Source: a bacterium M00.F.Ca.ET.205.01.1.1 (GTDB lineage: Bacteria > Pseudomonadota > Alphaproteobacteria > Rhizobiales > Rhizobiaceae). Taken from it: 64,000 nt of DNA. The stretch is from contig SRUQ01000008.1 in assembly GCA_004791255.1 (NCBI GenBank), forward strand, positions 248,001 to 312,000, given 5' to 3'. The notes under the pieces were generated by a model. It ran no database searches. It saw only the letters and a list, made by a program, of their open reading frames with translations, and was not told where the DNA came from. The translations under genes were made by a program, and so were the position numbers. Positions 51,511-59,456 of the stretch are shown here, piece by piece. Every line of letters begins with the position of its first letter. The first letter of the stretch is position 1.

Positions 51511-51615
51511 TGAAATCCTCCCATTTCATTTGCTCTCTCTGCGAGCTTGGTTAGAATTATGCAGCGCGGAAGGCTTGTCGCCGACAAAGGGAATACGGAA
51601 TTGGCGGAAAGTAAG

Positions 51616-52488
51616 ATGCCCGATCGGCCGTTTTACCAGCCTGGCGCCAGCAGCGTGGAAGGCACGCCGCTGCTGCTGCAGATGTTTCACACCACTCCGC
51701 TGGTGATGCTGAAACCGCATTGGCACGCGCAGGTCGAGGTCAATTTCATCGTGCGCGGCAACGTGCATTACCGCATGAACGACCACGAAATATCGCTGTC
51801 GGCCGGCGAGATGTGCCTGTTCTGGGGCGGCCTGCCGCACCAGATGGACGATCTCTCCGACGATGCCATCTATGCCGGCGCGCACCTGCCGCTGGTGCAT
51901 TTCTTCCGGCTGCATCTGCCGGCCGACGTGCGCCACCGGCTGATGACCGGCACGACGCTGGTGACCGGCGCCACCGATCAATCCGACAACGACAATTTCG
52001 CCCGCTGGAACCGCTATGCCCGCTCGGGCGATCCGGCCAAGGCCGAGCACGCCGTCAACGAATTGCTGCTGCGGCTGGAGCGGGTGCGGTTCGAGCCCTA
52101 CCGGATGGTGCCGGGAACCGCGGCCGGACAGGAAGCCGGCAATCCCTTCGACCAGCAATCGTCGCGCAATGTCGGGCGGATGTGCGATTTCATCGCCGAG
52201 AATTTCCTCTACGACATCGATTGCCTGAACATAGCGGCGGCCGCCGACATCCACCCCAAATACGCCATGAGCCTGTTCAAGAAATCGACCGGCATGACGC
52301 TCAACGAATATGTCAACCTTTTGCGGCTGAGCTATGCGCAGGCCATGCTGATGCACCAGGACGCCAATGTGCTGCGCGTCGCCATGGAGTCCGGCTTCGG
52401 CTCGCTCAGCGCCTTCAACAAGTCGTTCCGCAAGCTGGCCGGCATGACGCCGTCCGATTTCCGCAAGGGCGTGGCCGGCGCCAGATAG
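51616..52488 (+). CDS. AraC-family regulator of the second sugar system (MelR-like)
   Basis: About 290 residues. The N-terminal cupin-like domain contains KPHWHAQVEVNFIVRGNVHY and LSAGEMCLFWGGLPHQM. The C-terminal AraC domain carries LNIAAAADIHPKYAMSLFKK and VLRVAMESGFGSLSAFNKSF. Layout matches MelR-type activators. It is divergent from the binding-protein gene, so it likely controls that operon. ATG 51616 (MPDRPFYQ) was chosen on GGAAAG upstream; TTG 51547, ATG 51559 and TTG 51601 are in frame. Confidence 0.85.
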   Translation: MPDRPFYQPGASSVEGTPLLLQMFHTTPLVMLKPHWHAQVEVNFIVRGNVHYRMNDHEISLSAGEMCLFWGGLPHQMDDLSDDAIYAGAHLPLVHFFRLHLPADVRHRLMTGTTLVTGATDQSDNDNFARWNRYARSGDPAKAEHAVNELLLRLERVRFEPYRMVPGTAAGQEAGNPFDQQSSRNVGRMCDFIAENFLYDIDCLNIAAAADIHPKYAMSLFKKSTGMTLNEYVNLLRLSYAQAMLMHQDANVLRVAMESGFGSLSAFNKSFRKLAGMTPSDFRKGVAGAR

Positions 52489-52656
52489 GCGCAAAGCAGC
52501 ATGGGAAGCCGGTCCATTCATGGCATTTCTTTTCCTGCCGGAAATCCACACCTAGGCGCTGGACAGGCCGGATTCCCATGCTATAACCCACGCGCTTTCA
52601 AGGGACGCCACGGCGCCCCTGAAATCCGGATCGCGAGTTTTCGTTAGCCGGAACAG

Positions 52657-52732
52657 GCCCAGATAGCTCAGTTGGTAGAGCAGCGGATTGAAAATCCGCG
52701 TGTCGGTGGTTCGAATCCGCCTCTGGGCACCA
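52657..52732 (+). tRNA. tRNA-Phe (anticodon GAA)
   Basis: 76 bases including CCA: acceptor GCCCAGA/TCTGGGC, D-arm AGCTCAGTTGGTAGAGC, anticodon stem GCGGA/TCCGC with loop TTGAAAA (anticodon GAA), T-loop GGTTCGAATCC. An integrase gene follows 212 bp beyond its 3' end, marking this as an island insertion site. Confidence 0.98.
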
Positions 52733-52944
52733 TCCCCTCCTCTCCCGACAGTCCCTCTCGCCGAAGCCGCTACGCTTCTGTTTCGGCAACTAACTGAAAT
52801 CCTTACTGATTTCGGCGCGTAAAGCGCGGGTGGCCGGGTTTTGTGGAATTTCGGCGCAGTTGGTCCAACGAGGCGGGGGGCTGGTATTTTCGCTGGTATT
52901 GGAGATCCTGATGGTATCGATGCAGCCAAATGGAGGCCCCGAAA

Positions 52945-54213
52945 ATGGCCCTTTCCGACGTAAAATGCCGAAATGCCAGACCCGTTTCCAAGCTCGTGAA
53001 ATTGTCTGACGGTGGCGGGCTCCAGCTTTGGGTGCAGCCTACCGGATCTCGCCTATGGCGCCTCGCCTATCGTTTTGACGGCAAGCAGAAGCTTCTGGCG
53101 TTGGGCAGCTATCCCCTCATCTCCCTCGCTGAGGCACGCGAGGCGCGCGATACCGCCAAACGTCTCCTCCTACGTGGCATCGACCCCGCACAGGAGCGTA
53201 AGTCGCAAAAGGCTTCGGCAGAGGACACCTTTCACTCAATCGCGGTGGACTATGTCGACAAGCTGAAGAAGGAGGGACGTGCCGACCGGACTATCACCAA
53301 GGTCAAATGGTTGCTCGACTTTGCCTATCCAACGTTTGGGGACAAAAGCGTTCGGGAGATCGATCCAGCCACAATTCTTGTCGCTCTCCGCAGCGTGGAG
53401 GTTCGCGGTCGATACGAGTCGGCCAGGCGATTGCGCTCCACCATCGGCAGTGTGTTTCGGTATGCAATCGCAACCGCACGCGCCGATGTAGATCCAACGA
53501 TCGCCCTGAGGGGCGCACTCGTCGGTCCGACGGTCACGCCGCGTGCCGCGGTTACCGATCCTAATGCCTTGGGAGGCTTGCTGAGGGCGATCAATGCATT
53601 TGACGGACAGCCTACAACCCGAGCCGGCCTGAAGCTGATGGCTCTGCTGTTTCCCCGCCCCGGCGAGCTGCGCGCGGCTGGATGGGACGAGTTCGATTTC
53701 GAAAGCTCGGTGTGGAGCATCCCTGAAGGACGCATGAAGATGCGACGGCCGCACCGTGTACCTCTGTCCAGGCAGGCCGTCAGCGTCCTGACCTCACTTA
53801 GAGAAATCTCTGGTGGTGGATCGCTGTTGTTTCCTAGTGTTCGATCGGTTTCGCGCCCGATTTCCGACAACACGCTTAACGCCGCCCTTCGCCGTATGGG
53901 CTACGGCAAGGAAGAAGCTACCGCGCACGGTTTTCGGGCAACAGCATCAACTCTGCTTAACGAATGCGGAAAGTGGCATCCGGATGCCATAGAGCGGCAA
54001 CTGGCCCACATTGAGAACAACGACGTTCGTCGCGCCTACGCCCGAGCAGAGCACTGGGAAGAGCGCGTCAAGATGATGCAATGGTGGGCCGACTATTTGG
54101 ATGAACTGGAGAGCAAAAACGCGCGGATGATCTCGATAGGGGGACGCGGGAAGCCTGCTGCCCATTCACCATCGCAACCGTCCACTTCGAACCCAACATC
54201 GGCAACTCACTAA
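52945..54213 (+). CDS. P4-type tyrosine recombinase (island integrase)
   Basis: 422 residues. The N-terminal DUF4102 arm-binding domain (LSDGGGLQLWVQPTGSRLW, LALGSYPLISLAEARE) is followed by a SAM-like core-binding domain and the catalytic domain. Active-site elements are visible: Arg in FPRPGELRAAGWDE, HGFRATAST (His-x-x-Arg), LAHIENN (second His) and the Tyr of RRAYARAEHW. This class integrates islands into tRNA 3' ends. GGAGG lies 9 bases before ATG 52945; an ATG at 52930 is in frame. Intact, so mobilisation is conceivable. Confidence 0.93.
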   Translation: MALSDVKCRNARPVSKLVKLSDGGGLQLWVQPTGSRLWRLAYRFDGKQKLLALGSYPLISLAEAREARDTAKRLLLRGIDPAQERKSQKASAEDTFHSIAVDYVDKLKKEGRADRTITKVKWLLDFAYPTFGDKSVREIDPATILVALRSVEVRGRYESARRLRSTIGSVFRYAIATARADVDPTIALRGALVGPTVTPRAAVTDPNALGGLLRAINAFDGQPTTRAGLKLMALLFPRPGELRAAGWDEFDFESSVWSIPEGRMKMRRPHRVPLSRQAVSVLTSLREISGGGSLLFPSVRSVSRPISDNTLNAALRRMGYGKEEATAHGFRATASTLLNECGKWHPDAIERQLAHIENNDVRRAYARAEHWEERVKMMQWWADYLDELESKNARMISIGGRGKPAAHSPSQPSTSNPTSATH

Positions 54214-54410
54214 AAGCCGAGACGAATCTCCAACCTCCGAAATCATAGTGATGGTCAGAATCGATGCTAGACGACCGTATGGTCGACCCGGAGCCCTGCC
54301 GAATCGAGCAAAATCGGCTATTTAGCGGCCGTCGGTGCGGAAATCCAGTTTCAGTGGCTTAGCAAGCTGCCGCCCCGACCGTCTCCGGCCCTTTCCTCCC
54401 GGTTGATCTG

Positions 54411-54839
54411 CGCCCGCATGCCGGCAAGAGCGGCCGCCGCGTCGTCTCGACCTTCATCGCCACCGCCTTGGCCCCAGGAGACGGCCGAGGCCGCCAGCAC
54501 CCAATGGTGCCGCGTTGTCGACCAGATTCGGCCGAAGGTGCCCAAGCTAGCCGCCATCATGGACGACGCCGAACTCGACGTGCTGGCCTACATGACCTTC
54601 CCCAGAGAGCCCCGCGCCAAACTGCATAGCACCAATCTGTTCGAGCGCCTCAACGGCGAGATCAAGCGGCGCCGAGGTCCTTGGCATCTTCCCCAATGAG
54701 CCATCGTCCGCCTCGTCGGCGCACTCCTGCTCGAACACACGATGAATGGGCCGTGCAGCGGGCGCGCTACATGACCCTTGGGACCATCAGCCAGACGAGC
54801 GATGATCCGCTCATCAGTCTGCCCGCAGTGGCGCGCTGA
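54411..54839 (+). pseudogene. Decayed IS256-family transposase (C-terminal fragment)
   Basis: The C-terminal third of an IS256-type transposase can be followed across frames: HAGKSGRRVVSTFIATAL, then WCRVVDQIRPKVPKLAAIMD through AKLHSTNLFERLNGEIKRR, then a short VRLVGALLLE, then DEWAVQRARYMTL and SDDPLISLPAVAR before a stop. At least three frameshifts separate these pieces and the N-terminal catalytic part is missing, so it is inactive. No terminal inverted repeats were recognised. Confidence 0.85.
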
Positions 54840-55287
54840 TCAGTCCGGCCGATGCGGAGAGCACGGCGACCAACGCCGCCAGCTACACCACGCGGCGGAC
54901 CCGACCCAATCAGTCAGCGCATACCGCTATTCGCGGCAACGGGATATGCGTGGGCCATTGTTGAGGACCAACGTCTCGTCGAGGACATGAAGTCCGACTT
55001 CACGATAGAGGCGCCGCTTCTAGATGACCCAATCGTTCAGTGCATAGGCATGGATGTAGTCATTCCTGCATTTCCACAGCGTCGCAAGTCCGTGGTAGGC
55101 AGTCCCGGGATACCGCAGCCGCAGGATCGAGGTTATTCGCAGCCGATCAGAACGATGACAGCGAAGTTCACCCTTATAATATTGGTTAGAGATGTGGATC
55201 GTAGAAAGGAAACCGGTTATTTGCCTGATTGGCGGAGCGGGCAAATCACACGTCTTTAGTGATTCCGATAAGGCAAAGGAATATTCT
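54840..55287. other. Gap between transposase remnant and MucR gene
   Basis: 448 bases with no supported gene. The left part is probably residual insertion-sequence DNA. The right part becomes AT-richer and contains TATAAT at 55175-55180, about 110 bp before the MucR start; no well-placed -35 was seen. Confidence 0.4.
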
Positions 55288-55821
55288 ATGACCAGTTCTC
55301 CCGAACACGACGGCCAAACGGATATCGTGTCGATAGCCGCCGACATTGTCGCCGCCTATGTGTCGAACAATCCACTGCCGGTTGGCGAGTTGCCGAAGTT
55401 GATCGGCGATATCCATGCCGCTCTGCAAGGGATCGGCACGCCAGCGACGGAACCTGTGGTCAAGCAGGAACCGGCAGTTTCGATCAGAAAGTCGCTGACG
55501 CCGGATTTCATCATCTGCCTGGAAGACGGAAAAAAATTCAAATCCCTAAAGCGCCATCTCGCAACGCATTACAATCTGAGCCCCGAAGAATACCGGCAGA
55601 AGTGGAAGCTGCCATCCGACTATCCGATGGTAGCGCCGAGCTACGCGGCCACCCGCTCGGCGATGGCGAAGTCGATAGGACTCGGGCGCAAGCCAGCGGC
55701 GCCTACACCCGCACCGGCAGCGAAACCAAAACGAGTTGCTCGGGCGGCGGCAGCGACAACAACCCCAAAAGCAATCAAGTCGCCGGTGAAGAAGGCACGC
55801 AAGGCATCCACCAAAGCGTAG
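55288..55821 (+). CDS. MucR/Ros-family transcriptional regulator
   Basis: 177 residues. The N-terminal dimerisation part (TDIVSIAADIVAAYVSNNP) and the prokaryotic zinc-finger region ICLEDGKKFKSLKRHLATHY followed by LSPEEYRQKW and DYPMVAPSYA are diagnostic. The second zinc ligand is Asp rather than Cys (C-L-E-D), giving Cys-Asp-His-His as described for M. loti Ml proteins. The C-terminal tail is long, Ala/Lys/Pro-rich and histone-like. These proteins bind AT-rich DNA and silence horizontally acquired genes. AAGGA precedes ATG 55288. It converges with the protease operon. Confidence 0.92.
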   Translation: MTSSPEHDGQTDIVSIAADIVAAYVSNNPLPVGELPKLIGDIHAALQGIGTPATEPVVKQEPAVSIRKSLTPDFIICLEDGKKFKSLKRHLATHYNLSPEEYRQKWKLPSDYPMVAPSYAATRSAMAKSIGLGRKPAAPTPAPAAKPKRVARAAAATTTPKAIKSPVKKARKASTKA

Positions 55822-56081
55822 CGCCTGAACCTGACAGCGGTGGCGAACCTGGATATGGCGAAGACCCGTCCCACGGCGAGGCTTCGTTGCAGGCTGATCG
55901 CCCGGCAGCGCGACGGGGCCAAAGAGAGCTAACTCGTTCTCGTGTCGATCAAGCTCGCATTGATTGGAGCGGGCTACCTGCCCAGCATTAGCGTATGCGT
56001 AGACCGCTGCTTCGTCGACCGGGATGAGCCACTTGGGATTGAGACCGCGAATGCCACGTTTGTTACGGCATCTCGCCATTG

Positions 56082-59000
56082 TCACCCGTCGCGAGTATGC
56101 CCGGGAACGACCATCTCGACATCTACCATTTTCGTGCGGGCCTGCCGTCGGATCTTTTCCAAACTCTGGATGTCAACATTTCGATTGGCATCGATGAACT
56201 CGCACAGGCGCCGAACTACAGAATCAAAGTCGCCCGCACGATCAGCAAGCGTCAAGTATTCGATCAGGTCCGCAGGTATCCGGGAGCGCCGTAGCGTCGA
56301 CGTGATCTGGCCGAAGAACCCCTGTCGCCCGGGGTCGTATCGATCTGGTGAAAGCTCCTGCCCAACCACCTGTTGCCAAGTTTCAGGCAAGCAGGCGTTG
56401 AGCAAATAGGCGAACGGCACGATCCACTCAGGCTGCCTGACGGAACAGTAGTGTCGCGCGAAACGCTGAACTCGGCCGCGGTCACCCCAGGTCGCGATCG
56501 CGCTCAGCAGGGTTGTCGCCTCAGCGATGACGTCGCGGTCCTTGAGTATCTGGCTTGGGACCTCCGCCAACGAGCCGCGCTCGATAGCGTCTCTATGCTC
56601 GGTTGTAAGAGCGCGGAATTTGTCGGAAGCTCCGCTTCCGCGCGAAACGCTGTCGCCCGCCCAGTGGACGAGAATGGCATATTCGGCAAATGAGATTCCG
56701 GCCAGTATGCGATCCTTTTCCGCCTTTGCCCAAATCGTCAGCGCAGTGCCCTGGGTTTCGAAACCGACCTGCAGCAGGAATCGTAGCGAGCATTCCCGCA
56801 TACGGCCCTGGCCGGACGCGCTGGCGAGCGAATCGCCGAGGCGCCATTCTATGTGGGCGAAAAGCGTGGGGTCGTAGAGCCCTGCGGTGATCAACGACTG
56901 CGTCAGCGCATGCCAGTTGTCATTGCCGCGGCTGCTGTATAGCGAATCGATCAACGCAGGATAGCGTTTGGCCCAATACTCTGGCGGGCGTTCGCCGGCA
57001 AGCGAGAGCTGGGCTACGTAGAATGCGAATTGGGTGAGATCGAACTGGGCCGAGGGGATCACCAGAGCGGCTGGGTCGAGGCGCGACCAAAATCCGCATT
57101 TGATCTGGATTGCCTGCCAAGCACTCTGCTGCCCAACATCGTCAGACGAGGCCGGCCTGTCGCGCTGGGCCAGAAGCTGTACACGCGGCTCGATCCTTCT
57201 GTCGTTTATGCCGCGCAGGCCGCTGCCGGTGCGACGGAGATGCTCCCACAAGAGATCATCCGGGAGTTGACTCATATGGTCGAATTCGAGCGATCGTTTG
57301 CCGAACTTCGCTTGAATCAGATTCCAGGCTGGGGAACCGGTTTCGAAATCCTGGATGTCGGCCACCAACTCGGAGAGGTAATTGTGAAGGCTCCCATCCG
57401 AGTAGATTTCCTCTTTGTCGCCCCGCAGCAGGACATAGTATACGTGCTCGACGGGATCACGGTCGGCGTAGTACGCAATCAGCGCCTCGACCACCCGGTC
57501 GAACCTGTCCGGATCGCGGCGGCGCATCAGCGGGAGCGTGCGCGCCCTGAGTTCCCTACGGTGACGAATGCTGTCACCTCCGGGCTGTCCTTCGACGAGC
57601 CATGTCTCACGGGACAAGAGATCAAAAGCCACCTCTGCTTCCGACGCATCAAGCCCGCAGACCGGCGCCAGCACGTCCCGCGCCATTTGGCGCGTGACGC
57701 TGCGCGCAATCAGCCCTGGCCATGCAAGCTTGCGGGCTCGTTCGTCGCGGACATGGTCCAGGATGCGCCGCTCATAGAGTGCGGCGACGAACTTGTCGTC
57801 GGCGCTTTCGCCCAGCCGGACAATGTCGTCGACGACGGTCGCTCGCATGTCGGGCTTCGTGTCGCGCACCATCTCGACCGCTACTCGCAGGCTGAGCGGC
57901 TCCCGGCGGCTGTCGGGATCCTTCTTGCGCCCTGCAATCCGCCGCGACCAGCTTTCATTCCATTCATTGGGGAGCAGGTCTTTGCCTAACTGCTCGACCA
58001 TGCTCCGCGCGTCGTCTACAGAGAGCGGTTGTAGCTTCAGCGGGGTGACCTCAAACGCATCGCCGATCGAAAGCTGGTCGACGCCAGACCTTCCCGCGGC
58101 AACCACGCAGAATTCGACAAATGGATCCTCCGCATCGGCGCCCAGGGTACGCAGTAAGATGAGGACGCCCTCCGTCGCTGCGGGGTCGGACTCCACGATC
58201 TCCAGCGTGTCGAGCACCAGCAGGAACGTCGCGGCGCCGTTCAACCTGAGCGCAGTTCTGGTGATGCTGCGAAACGTCTTGCACCATTGCCTTAGGTCGC
58301 CGGTCGCCCGGCCCATGAGCGACTGCCGCATTTGTTCGCTCAATTGATGGAGAGGCTGCTCAGCGTCCGGATACTGGAAGGACAGCTGACGGCAGATTTC
58401 CAGCAGCATCAAGCCAGCGCCCCGGGGCTGGACATCCGAGCGGTCGAAGTCGAGATACGCGAACGGAAATTGCTGCTGGGAAAGCGTCGCATGATCGTAC
58501 AGAAACTTCGCCACTAGCGCCGTCTTGCCCAGGCCGCCGCGCGCGACAAGAGAAAGCAGCCTCGGCTTGCTGCGGGTTACGCGATGAAAGCCGCGGCTGG
58601 CCGATTCCAGGACAGAGTGTGAAGCCAGCACATCGACAACGCTGCGCAAAATGCGCAGCTCCTCGGCCCGCCCGACGAACCGGCCTCCTACGCTCGTGGG
58701 CCCCTTGGCCGGATCTACCCCGATCAGAATGCCGAGCGGGGTCAGGATTTCCGCCAGGCCGGCACGTCGCCGGCATTCTGCCAGCGAGGGGACCGAGGGC
58801 GAGATGTTCATGACGCCCTCGAGTTCTTCGCGGGCGGCCGTGATCGCACGGCGCTGATTGGCCAAGAGCGCATCCGAGACGCTGCGTCCGCGGAGGAATT
58901 CGCGCAGATACGTGTCGGCGAGTTTCTCGAGCTCGGCGTTCGGGGTCGACAGGGTGGCGCGGTCGTCGGCCTCGTACTCACCAAGCAAGCGAGGCAGCGC

Positions 59001-59456
59001 GGACGTCGCGTCGACCGAATTCAGCACTCGCTGTCGCTCGGCATTCAAAAGACGCAGGTGTTTGGCGCCCGAAGCAGAAACAAGAACCGACTGGCGCAGC
59101 AGCCATGCTCGCGTCCCGACGTCAGGTTTTAGTGCGTCGAGGTGGTAATTGTAGCTGATGGCCGCACGCAGCACCGACCCAGAAATATCAAGCGGGGGTG
59201 TCGTGGCATCGGCAGGCGTGGACCGGGCCGCCGCCTCGAGCGCCGGCAAGTCGGGACCGCTTTTCTGCGCCCCGAACCCCGACACGTCCGAGCCTGGTCG
59301 TGCCGGCTCGACCGATGATAGGTTGGGACCGGTCCACGCCGCGTCGAACCGCACGATCGCCTCCAGAGCAGTCTTTCCCACCGCTTTCTCCAACTGGTCG
59401 CGAATATCCGACCTTGCGAGGAGATTGGTCAGATAGTCGGCGGAGAGGCTTTTCAT
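56082..59456 (-). CDS. STAND-type P-loop NTPase with large helical C-terminus
   Basis: 1124 residues. Residues 1-~240 are helical with a Pro/Ser linker near 50-90. A STAND module follows: FVGRAEEL at about 260, Walker A ARGGLGKTALV at 305-315, Walker B TFLLVLDTLE at 410-418, and a downstream VVAAGR with the sensor Arg near 456. The last ~600 residues are helix-rich with no recognised repeat, probably a sensor or superstructure. STAND ATPases (NLR-like, Avs-like) oligomerise upon ligand binding and release effectors. The ATG at 59456 overlaps the preceding gene's TGA by four bases. Last gene of the operon. No nuclease, TIR or other effector domain was found, so the proteases are the likely effectors. 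Confidence 0.8.
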   Translation of the reverse strand: MKSLSADYLTNLLARSDIRDQLEKAVGKTALEAIVRFDAAWTGPNLSSVEPARPGSDVSGFGAQKSGPDLPALEAAARSTPADATTPPLDISGSVLRAAISYNYHLDALKPDVGTRAWLLRQSVLVSASGAKHLRLLNAERQRVLNSVDATSALPRLLGEYEADDRATLSTPNAELEKLADTYLREFLRGRSVSDALLANQRRAITAAREELEGVMNISPSVPSLAECRRRAGLAEILTPLGILIGVDPAKGPTSVGGRFVGRAEELRILRSVVDVLASHSVLESASRGFHRVTRSKPRLLSLVARGGLGKTALVAKFLYDHATLSQQQFPFAYLDFDRSDVQPRGAGLMLLEICRQLSFQYPDAEQPLHQLSEQMRQSLMGRATGDLRQWCKTFRSITRTALRLNGAATFLLVLDTLEIVESDPAATEGVLILLRTLGADAEDPFVEFCVVAAGRSGVDQLSIGDAFEVTPLKLQPLSVDDARSMVEQLGKDLLPNEWNESWSRRIAGRKKDPDSRREPLSLRVAVEMVRDTKPDMRATVVDDIVRLGESADDKFVAALYERRILDHVRDERARKLAWPGLIARSVTRQMARDVLAPVCGLDASEAEVAFDLLSRETWLVEGQPGGDSIRHRRELRARTLPLMRRRDPDRFDRVVEALIAYYADRDPVEHVYYVLLRGDKEEIYSDGSLHNYLSELVADIQDFETGSPAWNLIQAKFGKRSLEFDHMSQLPDDLLWEHLRRTGSGLRGINDRRIEPRVQLLAQRDRPASSDDVGQQSAWQAIQIKCGFWSRLDPAALVIPSAQFDLTQFAFYVAQLSLAGERPPEYWAKRYPALIDSLYSSRGNDNWHALTQSLITAGLYDPTLFAHIEWRLGDSLASASGQGRMRECSLRFLLQVGFETQGTALTIWAKAEKDRILAGISFAEYAILVHWAGDSVSRGSGASDKFRALTTEHRDAIERGSLAEVPSQILKDRDVIAEATTLLSAIATWGDRGRVQRFARHYCSVRQPEWIVPFAYLLNACLPETWQQVVGQELSPDRYDPGRQGFFGQITSTLRRSRIPADLIEYLTLADRAGDFDSVVRRLCEFIDANRNVDIQSLEKIRRQARTKMVDVEMVVPGHTRDG

